Assembly: GCA_947488655.1 (NCBI GenBank)
Contig: CANKZZ010000004.1
Coordinates: forward strand, 124,001-188,000
Origin: an uncultured Psychroserpens sp.
GTDB taxonomy: Bacteria; Bacteroidota; Bacteroidia; Flavobacteriales; Flavobacteriaceae
Direction: 5' to 3'
DNA: 64,000 nt
Part shown: positions 45,116 to 53,116 of the stretch, piece by piece
Layout: each line of letters opens with the position of its first letter
How positions within the stretch are numbered: the first letter of the stretch is position 1
Notes under the pieces: generated by a model
The model's input: only the letters and a program-made list of their open reading frames with translations
What the model was told of the DNA's origin: nothing
Databases searched by the model: none
Made by a program: the position numbers and the translations under genes

Positions 45116-46256
45116 AAAGCTACTATTTATATCAGATAATGAAGGTGCTTCTTGGGGAGGCAGTGAGATTTTATGGAGTGAAACTGCTAAGGTTTTGGCA
45201 AAAAATCAAAGGGTTAATGCTTTAGTTAAATATTGGGATCAACGTCCTTTGGCTTGGGATGATATGTCTCAAGCTGGTATACAATTGTATTTTAGAACAT
45301 CAAAATCTAAAAACAATATAATTAGTCGTGTAGTTAATAAGTTAAGTGGTGCTAAGCAAAAGTTTTATAATAACACTTATAAAAACATAACAGATTTAAA
45401 TGATTATGATTTGGCTATTATTTCTTTGAGTGATAGTATGAATCGTAATTTACCTAACTATACTAAAGAGTTACAGCATAAAGGTGTTCCCTATATACTC
45501 TTAGTGCAATTGGCCACAGATTTAAGAATGGTTACAGATCTGGTATTAGAAAGCTTACTTAAGAGTTATCAAGGTGCTAAATTAGTTTGCTTCTTAAATG
45601 GTGATAATGCAGAGCTTACTCAGCGTATGCTTGGTGTAACTTTAAAAAATATACAATATGTAAATAATCCATTTAATTATAATCAAGCATTTGTACCGTA
45701 CACTGGAGCAAAAGATAAGTACACTTTAGCGTGCGTTGCCAATTTAAAAACATTTCATAAAGGACAAGATTTACTTTTAACAGTTCTTGGCCAAACGAAA
45801 TGGAAATCTCGCCCAGTACAATTGCAATTGTATGGAGGTGGAGTAAATAAAATTTTGCTAGAACGCTTAGTAAAAACGCATGGTTTAGAAAAACAAGTGT
45901 TCTTCATGGGCTATGAAGCAGATAAGACTAAAATTTGGTCACAAAATATGGTTTGTATCCTGCCTTCTCGTATGGAAGGTCAATCTTTAGCCATGTTGGA
46001 AGCTATGTCTTTTGGCCGAATGGTAATAAGTACTTCGGTTGGTGATGCCAAACGTTTGGTTGTTGATGGTAAAACAGGTTTTATAGCTAATAGTTATACG
46101 TTTAACGATATAGATGCTGCTTTAGAGAGAGCTTGGGCGCATCGAGAAAACTGGGAGGCTATTGGTGTCGCGTCTCGAGACCATCTTAATAGGTTAATAA
46201 ATCAAGATCCTATTGATGAATTTGTAGGTGTAATTGAAAATGTTTTGAAAGAATAA
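45111..46256 (+). CDS. Family 4 glycosyltransferase with apparent ATT start
   Basis: A GT-B fold transferase of about 381 aa. The first ATG/GTG/TTG (TTG at 45195) would cut off the conserved N-terminal Rossmann strand. The open frame upstream reads KKLLFISDNEGASWGGSE, a typical GT4 opening, and goes back to a stop at 45096. Only ATA/ATT codons are available, so ATT at 45111, overlapping the TAA of the previous gene, is the likely start. Later motifs: TFHKGQDLLLTVL, PSRMEGQSLAMLEAMSFG (the E-x7-E region) and STSVGDAKRLVVDGKTG. Confidence 0.8.
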   Translation: MKKLLFISDNEGASWGGSEILWSETAKVLAKNQRVNALVKYWDQRPLAWDDMSQAGIQLYFRTSKSKNNIISRVVNKLSGAKQKFYNNTYKNITDLNDYDLAIISLSDSMNRNLPNYTKELQHKGVPYILLVQLATDLRMVTDLVLESLLKSYQGAKLVCFLNGDNAELTQRMLGVTLKNIQYVNNPFNYNQAFVPYTGAKDKYTLACVANLKTFHKGQDLLLTVLGQTKWKSRPVQLQLYGGGVNKILLERLVKTHGLEKQVFFMGYEADKTKIWSQNMVCILPSRMEGQSLAMLEAMSFGRMVISTSVGDAKRLVVDGKTGFIANSYTFNDIDAALERAWAHRENWEAIGVASRDHLNRLINQDPIDEFVGVIENVLKE

Positions 46257-46436
46257 TAACTATAGGATAATTAAATTATTTAAAATAGTTTTTACTACAA
46301 TACACCAAGTTCTAATGGCATTAAAATAAATAGAATAATAGCATTTATACTTTAAAAATTTGTTTTCTAATTACGCTAATATTTTAGCGCTAATGGTTTA
46401 TGTTTGTAATAAGAATAAATTACACTTTAGCTTTAT

Positions 46437-47255
46437 ATGCAAGGGAAAAAACTTTTTTTAACACGACTTAAGCACCTGTATCGCTTTTTTCTTAAACAAT
46501 ACTATACTAGATTTGGCACAGATAAAGATTTAATCTTAGTATACACCTTGAGTAAGGTTGGATCATCTTCAGTTTATAATTCATTAAAAAAGAAATTTCC
46601 TTACAAAGAAATTCATCATGTACATTTTTTAGGAGATACATGGTTAAATAAATTTAAAAACGACCATAAAATTTTTCAAAATAACTTAAATAATGCAGAT
46701 AGAATATTTAAGCTATTAAAGAAAAAACAGTGGAATGTTAAAATCATTACGCTTACAAGAGATCCAATTGCCAGAGATATTTCGGGAGTTTTTCAAACTT
46801 GGCAACATATCTTTGAAGTAGATGATATTACAAAGGTTACTGCAAATAGTATTCTTGATTATTTAAATACTAATGATTTTACATATTCTCAAAATTGGTT
46901 TGAGACCGATTTTGTAGAGTTTACGGGTTTAGATATATTAAATGAAAATTTTGACGCAAATAAAGGCTATCAAATTTATGATGCTAAGAATACACCAATA
47001 CTTCTTATACAATTAGAGCAATTAAATACGGTGTTTAATGACGCTATGAATGCATTTATAGGTCCTGGAGAGTATGCATTACATCAAGAAAATGTTACGT
47101 CATCAAGAGCGTCTGGCGCATTAAATAAAAAGGTAAAAAAACTTCTAGATGTACCTGTAGCTAAATTAGATACTATCTATAATTCAAAATACTTAACTAC
47201 GTTTTACAATGCTTCGCAAATTAAAAGTTTTAAAGATAGATGGACAAAAAAGTAA
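46437..47255 (+). CDS. Putative capsular polysaccharide synthesis protein, sulfotransferase-like (NKWYS-type)
   Basis: A 272 aa protein with a PAPS-binding-like loop VYTLSKVGSSSVYNSL (about residues 32-47) and a second TLTRDPIARDISG segment similar to a 3'-phosphate site. This layout matches the putative capsular polysaccharide synthesis family related to sulfotransferases. The TATGTTTG box at 46399-46406 could be the -7 element of its promoter, and the 180 bp gap before it holds a small CGCTAA/TTAGCG hairpin. The last 16 bp overlap the next GT2 gene. It would be the second sulfate-transferring enzyme of the locus. Confidence 0.7.
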   Translation: MQGKKLFLTRLKHLYRFFLKQYYTRFGTDKDLILVYTLSKVGSSSVYNSLKKKFPYKEIHHVHFLGDTWLNKFKNDHKIFQNNLNNADRIFKLLKKKQWNVKIITLTRDPIARDISGVFQTWQHIFEVDDITKVTANSILDYLNTNDFTYSQNWFETDFVEFTGLDILNENFDANKGYQIYDAKNTPILLIQLEQLNTVFNDAMNAFIGPGEYALHQENVTSSRASGALNKKVKKLLDVPVAKLDTIYNSKYLTTFYNASQIKSFKDRWTKK

Positions 47256-48232
47256 ATGGTATTAGTGTTATACTTTGTTGTTATAATAGTGCAAATAGAT
47301 TACCCAAAACATTAAGTTATTTGGCAGCTCAAGAGGTGTCTAATTCTATACCATGGGAAATTATTTTAGTAAATAATAACTCTTCAGATAATACTGTAGA
47401 GAGTGCCAGTTCTATTTGGAAACAATTAGGAGAACCAGTTATAATGCATATCGTAGATGAAACTAATCCTGGTTTATCGTTTGCTAGAGAAAAAGGTATG
47501 TCTGTAGCTAAATATGATGCTTTTTTATTTTGTGATGATGATAATTGGTTGCATAAAGATTATGTTCAAATCGTATACGCCACATTTAATGAAAATTCGA
47601 AAATTGGAGCTTTAGGAGGTTGGAGTGAAGCTGTTTTTGAAGCAGATAAACCAGAGTGGTTTGATGTTTTTGCAGGTAATTTCGCAGTTGGTAAACCAGT
47701 GCCAGCAACAGGTTTATTAGATAAAGCGAATCAATTTATTTATGGAGCAGGATTAGCATTGCGTAAAAGTGCTATTCAAAAACTAAAATCAAGAGGATTT
47801 AAAAATATTCTTACAGATAGAAAAGGGAAACAATTATCTAGTGGTGGAGATGTGGAGTTTATTTATGGTTTAAAATTAATTGACGTCCCAATAATGTTTA
47901 GTGAAAAATTATTTTTTTACCATTTTATGCCTGAGTCTAGAATGCATTGGGACTATTTGTTAAAATTAAGAACCTCTATGTATTGGTCTAACTTTGTGCT
48001 TAGTATATATTTAGATACATTTAAAAACACCAAATTTACAACGGTATCACTACTAAAAAAGGTGAAGCAATCTATTACTTATATTTATACTAAAAATAAA
48101 GATATTAAAACTTTAGATATACATAAAGCCTTGTTTTTAAAAAACAAAATTGAAGTTAAAAAGTTACTTATAAAGCACATATACTTTTATATTCAAACGA
48201 GAGTTGCTCTAAAAAATATAAAAAATGGTTAA
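47240..48232 (+). CDS. Family 2 glycosyltransferase (pair 2, copy A)
   Basis: A 330 aa GT-A enzyme. It starts ISVILCCYNSANRLPKTL, with NNNSSDNT and a metal site in FCDDDNWL. GALGGWSEAVFEADKPEWF and SSGGDVEFIYGLKL are shared almost word for word with the next gene. It overlaps both neighbours (16 bp upstream, 8 bp downstream), so translation is coupled. The C-terminal ~80 residues are basic and probably membrane associated. Confidence 0.87.
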   Translation: MDKKVNGISVILCCYNSANRLPKTLSYLAAQEVSNSIPWEIILVNNNSSDNTVESASSIWKQLGEPVIMHIVDETNPGLSFAREKGMSVAKYDAFLFCDDDNWLHKDYVQIVYATFNENSKIGALGGWSEAVFEADKPEWFDVFAGNFAVGKPVPATGLLDKANQFIYGAGLALRKSAIQKLKSRGFKNILTDRKGKQLSSGGDVEFIYGLKLIDVPIMFSEKLFFYHFMPESRMHWDYLLKLRTSMYWSNFVLSIYLDTFKNTKFTTVSLLKKVKQSITYIYTKNKDIKTLDIHKALFLKNKIEVKKLLIKHIYFYIQTRVALKNIKNG

Positions 48233-49211
48233 AGGCGTCTCAATTGTACTTTGTACATATAATGGTAAAAATAGATTAGAAGATACTTTCAAGCATTTAG
48301 CAGCTCAGCAATTAAAAATACCATGCGAGATTATTTTTGTTGATAACGCATCTACAGATGGCACTAAAGATTTTGCAGATAATTGGTGGGCAACCCATGG
48401 AGTATCAAGCATAAGTTATCGTTCTTTTGAGCAGCCAATTCCAGGTAAATCTTATGCTCAGGATTTAGGTTATGACAAAGCACAATACGAGTATATATTA
48501 GTTTGTGATGATGATAACTGGTTATGTGATATTTATATCCAAACTGCCTATGATATTATGAATAATGATAGCAAAATTGGAGCCTTAGGTGGATGGTGTG
48601 ATGCAGTTTTTGAGTCTAAAAAACCAAACTGGTTTGATACCTACGCAAAGTATTATGCAGTCTCTAAACAAGGTAAACAAAGTGGCGATATTACACATAA
48701 AAAAGGTTGCTTATATGGTGCAGGCATGGTGTTACGTAAATCTCATTGGTTACAATTAAAAACATTAGGGTTTAATCATTTATTAAGTTGCAGAAAAGGG
48801 GATAGTTTGAGTTCTGGAGGAGATACAGAGTATAGTTTCGCCTTACGTTTACTAGGGTACAAAATTTGGTACGATGAACGTTTATATTTTAAACATTTTA
48901 TGACGTCAGGTAGATTAAACCTAGGGTATTTATCACGTTTGCGAAAAGCGATGGTGTATGCAAATCATATATTATGGCCTTATCAAGACCTCTTAAAAGG
49001 TCAAGTACGTACATCTTCAGACTTTAAAAAAGAGGTGTTTAAAGTTGGACCTTTATATTATGCCATTAAAATAAGAAACTTGGTTTTTGGAGATTTTGAG
49101 AAAAAAGAAATTTCAAAAAAATACTTTAAGACTGTAAATTATAAACTATATAATTATTCAACATATAAAAATAACTTACAAATAATAAAAGAGTGGTTGC
49201 CAAAAAATTAA
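48225..49211 (+). CDS. Family 2 glycosyltransferase (pair 2, copy B)
   Basis: A 328 aa paralogue of the preceding GT2. It has VSIVLCTYNGKNRLEDT, VDNASTDGTKDF, VCDDDNWLCD, IGALGGWCDAVFESKKPNWF and SSGGDTEYSFALRLLG. The two enzymes diverge mainly after residue 240. The start overlaps the previous gene by 8 bp in another frame. Donor and acceptor sugars are unknown. Confidence 0.87.
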   Translation: MVKGVSIVLCTYNGKNRLEDTFKHLAAQQLKIPCEIIFVDNASTDGTKDFADNWWATHGVSSISYRSFEQPIPGKSYAQDLGYDKAQYEYILVCDDDNWLCDIYIQTAYDIMNNDSKIGALGGWCDAVFESKKPNWFDTYAKYYAVSKQGKQSGDITHKKGCLYGAGMVLRKSHWLQLKTLGFNHLLSCRKGDSLSSGGDTEYSFALRLLGYKIWYDERLYFKHFMTSGRLNLGYLSRLRKAMVYANHILWPYQDLLKGQVRTSSDFKKEVFKVGPLYYAIKIRNLVFGDFEKKEISKKYFKTVNYKLYNYSTYKNNLQIIKEWLPKN

Positions 49212-49242
49212 GTCAATTCACTTTTACAACGCTATAATTTTA

Positions 49243-50508
49243 TTGAGTAAATCAACTAATCATATTGCCTTCGTAGTCAAGTACTTTCCAACGGTATCCG
49301 AAACTTTTATTGTAAATCAAATAAATGGATTATTAGATGCTGGAGTAAAGATTGATTTATACGCTTATGTCAAAGTTAATAATGCATTAATACATAATAG
49401 TTTATCAAAGCATGACTTATTAAGTAAAGTAAATTATTATATAAAACCTCCAGAATCTAAATTAAAAAGGTTGCTTTTACTATTTAAATGGAGCTTTAAA
49501 AATTTTACTAAAATAAAATGGAACTTACTTTTTAAAACTCTCAATTTTTTTAAATATGGTAAGCAAGCCTATACGCTTAATCTCTTTTATGAATCACAGT
49601 GGTTTTTAGTATCAAACAATATTAATTTAATACACGCTCATTTTGGGATGAATGGGAACCGAATTGCAAAATTAAAAGCCATTGGTATTATCCCAAAATC
49701 TACAAAACTTATTAATACCTTTCATGGTTATGATTTGTCTCCAGAGAAATTTTCAAGTTATACAAAGCGTTACTATCATTTATTTCAACAAGCCGATGCC
49801 TTTACTGTAAATACACCATATTTAGAAAATATTCTAAAGCCATTAAATATAGAGAATAAGCCTTGCTATATTTTACCGGTTGGATTAGATACAACTTATT
49901 TTCAAAAAAATAGCACAAAGAACGAAAGCGCGTTTTTTGATGTTATTTTCTGCGGAAAATTAATAGCTTTAAAAGGTCCTGATTTGGCGATTTTAACAAT
50001 TCAAAAGTTAAGAGATTTAGGTCATCTTAATGCTCGATTACATTTAATTGGAGATGGACCCATGGAAGAGCAGCTACAATCATATGTGCAAAAAAATAAA
50101 CTTTCTGATATTGTTTTTTTCTACGGAAAACAATCTCAAGACGACGTGAAATTAAGACTTGAGCAGGCAGACGTTTTTTTATTTCCAGGAAGGCATGATC
50201 AATCTACAGGACGTGCGGAAACACAGGGACTTGTAGTGCAAGAAGCACAAGCAATGAGTCTTCCTGTAATTGTTAGTGATGTTGGTGGTATTAAATATGG
50301 AATTTTGCCAAATAAAAGCGGATTTGTTGTTAAAGAAAATAATATAGATGGTTTTGTTAACGCTATTCAACAATTCATATTAAACCCAAATAAAAAGATT
50401 GAATTTGGTAAAAATGGTCGTGGCTTTGTAGTGGATAATTATGATAATAAGATGCTTACTAAACAGTTGCTTTCAATATATAAGAAATGTAATAGCCTAA
50501 TTTCCTAA
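49243..50508 (+). CDS. Family 4 glycosyltransferase
   Basis: A 421 aa GT-B enzyme with HIAFVVKYFPTVSETFI at the start, the HAHFGMNGNRIAKL segment, GKLIALKGPDLAI, and the donor-binding RAETQGLVVQEAQAMSLPVIVSDVGG region. The layout resembles colanic-acid type WcaL/AmsK transferases (PTVSETFI motif). The start is TTG at 49243, the first standard start codon that keeps this conserved opening. Its stop codon overlaps the ATG of the SGNH gene. Confidence 0.88.
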   Translation: MSKSTNHIAFVVKYFPTVSETFIVNQINGLLDAGVKIDLYAYVKVNNALIHNSLSKHDLLSKVNYYIKPPESKLKRLLLLFKWSFKNFTKIKWNLLFKTLNFFKYGKQAYTLNLFYESQWFLVSNNINLIHAHFGMNGNRIAKLKAIGIIPKSTKLINTFHGYDLSPEKFSSYTKRYYHLFQQADAFTVNTPYLENILKPLNIENKPCYILPVGLDTTYFQKNSTKNESAFFDVIFCGKLIALKGPDLAILTIQKLRDLGHLNARLHLIGDGPMEEQLQSYVQKNKLSDIVFFYGKQSQDDVKLRLEQADVFLFPGRHDQSTGRAETQGLVVQEAQAMSLPVIVSDVGGIKYGILPNKSGFVVKENNIDGFVNAIQQFILNPNKKIEFGKNGRGFVVDNYDNKMLTKQLLSIYKKCNSLIS

Positions 50509-51461
50509 TGAAAAAATATATTGTTAAAGTCACTCAGTTTTTCATTCCATTATTTATGGTAATTGTGATTTTATCAATTTATTTAAAACAAAAACATCAA
50601 TTTCTCCCTTCTTCCTCATATTATTACAAAGATTTTAATACAGCATTTCAAGAAAAAGATATGCATATAATTGCCTTAGGTAATAGTAAGCTTTTATCAG
50701 CTATTGATAAAAACATACTACAAGAAAACAACGAAAATAAAGTAGCGGTTTTAGGGTATTCATCTGCAAATATTTCTGTGTCAAAATTAACTTTAGAAGC
50801 TTACTTAAACCATTGCTCTATAACACCAAAAAAGGTGTTGTTAGAAGTTTCTTGGTTTACTTTCAATACAGAAAGAACCCACTTGCATAATATCGTTGGA
50901 GAACTTTTTATAAAAGATCCTTATCTCTGGAAAAATTACTTTGATTATAAAGATGAGATGGGAGATGGTATTAAAAGGGCTTTTAAAAAAACAATATCAT
51001 TAAAGCCCAAAGCAGATAATACAAGATTAGAAATGTCTTATGCAGATAGATTTGTAAAGGATTATTCACCAAATACTATAAACTATAAGTTTGATCTTAA
51101 AAAATTAGAGAATGTTTTTCCAAATCATATTGCAGGTATAGATTCACAACTTTTAAAAGATTATCACTCTTTAGTAAGAATGTGTGTTAATAATGATATA
51201 GAATTAATACTTTTTACAGCTCCAGAGGATGAAACGTATAGCAAATATCAAAAAGATATTACAGAAATTAAGTCCATTTTTAAGAAAACATCTAATGATT
51301 TTACGGACGTCTTTTATTTAGATTATAGCTATGAAGGTAAATATTATGACAAAAATTACGAGAAGTGGTTAAAGGATTCTCATCACGTAAATGAGAACCA
51401 ATTATTTACCAAAGTGTTGCTTAATGACATAAAGTTTAAAACAACAAATTCTATTAATTAA
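50508..51461 (+). CDS. SGNH-like protein, likely acylation partner of the MBOAT
   Basis: A 317 aa protein with one N-terminal membrane helix (about 9-27) and an extracytoplasmic domain. IIALGNSKLLSAID contains a block I-like serine (S60). KDSHHVNENQLF contains a D-x-x-H pair (D290/H293) as in AlgJ/AlgX/DltD SGNH proteins, also close to the C-terminus. These work with membrane-bound O-acyltransferases to acylate exported polymers. An MBOAT gene lies tail to tail 12 bp away. The family call is by motif only; overall similarity is not obvious to me. Confidence 0.65.
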   Translation: MKKYIVKVTQFFIPLFMVIVILSIYLKQKHQFLPSSSYYYKDFNTAFQEKDMHIIALGNSKLLSAIDKNILQENNENKVAVLGYSSANISVSKLTLEAYLNHCSITPKKVLLEVSWFTFNTERTHLHNIVGELFIKDPYLWKNYFDYKDEMGDGIKRAFKKTISLKPKADNTRLEMSYADRFVKDYSPNTINYKFDLKKLENVFPNHIAGIDSQLLKDYHSLVRMCVNNDIELILFTAPEDETYSKYQKDITEIKSIFKKTSNDFTDVFYLDYSYEGKYYDKNYEKWLKDSHHVNENQLFTKVLLNDIKFKTTNSIN

Positions 51462-51473
51462 TTATAATATAGC

Positions 51474-52910
51474 TTAAAATTGAAAGTAAATAAAAGTCTG
51501 TTCGTTTTTACTAAACCAAAATATGAGTATGATAAGCGTGTAATAGAAAGTTAATCTAAAAGGTCTTTTCGATTTAAAAAATAAAGTTTCTAAAGCATGT
51601 TGATTGCGTCTTCCAAGCCATTCTATTGTTATGAATAATAGAATGAGTAGAATTAAATAAGTGGGTGTAACCTGTGGTATCGAGAATAATGAGGTACTAA
51701 ATATGCCAGAAAGATATTGAATAGCATGAGTTACATTTTCGGCTCTAAAAAACACCCAGGCGAGTGTCGTTAAACTAAAAGTTAATAGAATTTTACTTAA
51801 TGCTTTTAATGTTGGTAACTTACTATTAGGAGCGACAATATTAATATGATGTCTATTGCTATTTGTGATCATTAAAGGCATAAAATATAAAGCATTTAAT
51901 GCTCCCCAAATTATAAAAGTCCAATTTGCACCATGCCAAAAACCACTTACTAAAAATATAATAAATACATTTCTAATTTGCTCAATTTTTGTACCTCTAG
52001 AGCCTCCTAAAGGTATGTAAAGGTAGTCTCTAAACCATGTAGATAGAGAAATATGCCAACGTCTCCAAAACTCTGCAATGTCTCTGGAAAAATACGGAAA
52101 AGCAAAATTTTGTTTGAGGTCGAAGCCAAATAATCTAGAGGTGCCAATTGCAATATCTGAATACCCAGAGAAGTCTCCATAAATTTGAAACGCGAAAAAT
52201 ATAGCACCTAATATTAATGTGCTTCCAGTATGGTCTTGATGATTGTTAAAAATAGTATTAACAAACACAGCACAATTATCTGCTATAACTACTTTTTTAA
52301 ATAAGCCCCAAAGTATTTGTCTTAGTCCATCTATTGCTTTAGTATAATTAAATACTCTCTGTTTATTAAACTGAGGTAATAAATTCGTAGCACGTTCAAT
52401 AGGTCCAGCGACCAATTGCGGAAAAAAGCTTACAAAAGCAGCAAAAGCAATAAAATCTTTAGTAGGTTGTAATTGTTTACGATAGATGTCTATAGTATAA
52501 CTTAAGGTTTGAAACGTGTAAAAACTTATACCAACGGGTAAAATTATATTTAAACTTCTGCCAGATATAGGGGTTCCTAGCCATGAAAAGGCGTGTGTAA
52601 AATTATCTAAAAAAAAGTTATAATATTTAAAAAAGCCTAAGAGTCCTAAATTTGTCAAAACACTTAACCATAGAAATAATTTTCTTTTGTTTGTGCTATT
52701 TTCTTTGGCTAAAAGCTGTCCTAATATAAAATCTACTAAGGTGCTAAATAGTATCAAACTCAAAAAACGCCAATCCCACCAACCATAAAAAATATAACTG
52801 GCAATTACTAAAAACGTATTTTGAGCTTTGAGGTTTTTATGGTTTAATAACCAGTAAATTATAAATACTATTGGCAGGTAAATAGCAAAATCAATAGAGT
52901 TAAATAGCAT
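51474..52910 (-). CDS. MBOAT family O-acyltransferase (AlgI/DltB type)
   Basis: A 478 aa polytopic membrane protein that moves acyl groups across the inner membrane for polysaccharide O-acylation. The conserved opening FNSIDFAIYLPIVFIIYW, PVGISFYTFQTLSYTIDIYR, the FWRRWHISLSTWFRDYLYIPLGG block and the catalytic His in SGFWHGANW are all present. It is on the minus strand inside a plus-strand locus, convergent with the SGNH-like gene, so the two are expressed from different promoters. A possible promoter (TTTG, 16 bases, TAGTTTAG) lies about 40 bp upstream on the minus strand. Confidence 0.93.
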   Translation of the reverse strand: MLFNSIDFAIYLPIVFIIYWLLNHKNLKAQNTFLVIASYIFYGWWDWRFLSLILFSTLVDFILGQLLAKENSTNKRKLFLWLSVLTNLGLLGFFKYYNFFLDNFTHAFSWLGTPISGRSLNIILPVGISFYTFQTLSYTIDIYRKQLQPTKDFIAFAAFVSFFPQLVAGPIERATNLLPQFNKQRVFNYTKAIDGLRQILWGLFKKVVIADNCAVFVNTIFNNHQDHTGSTLILGAIFFAFQIYGDFSGYSDIAIGTSRLFGFDLKQNFAFPYFSRDIAEFWRRWHISLSTWFRDYLYIPLGGSRGTKIEQIRNVFIIFLVSGFWHGANWTFIIWGALNALYFMPLMITNSNRHHINIVAPNSKLPTLKALSKILLTFSLTTLAWVFFRAENVTHAIQYLSGIFSTSLFSIPQVTPTYLILLILLFITIEWLGRRNQHALETLFFKSKRPFRLTFYYTLIILIFWFSKNEQTFIYFQF

Positions 52911-53116
52911 TTATAATATATCTTCAGTATAAAGTACTAGCTAAACTAAAATAAAAAAATGAAACAAACTTTGATCATACCTAATAATTTAAATTCTGCA
53001 GATTAAAAACTTAAATTTAAATCCTTTGTTAGAGATGTTTCCTTAAAATTAGAGATATAAAAAAATAGATATAGCAACAGAAAATTTTATATTGCAGTAA
53101 ATTAAAGTGCTAGTCT

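Noticed and set aside
45096-45195. Frameshifted or truncated (pseudogene) glycosyltransferase.
   Set aside because: The conserved N-terminus is in the same frame as the rest with no stop or shift; only a standard start codon is missing, so a non-standard start is simpler.
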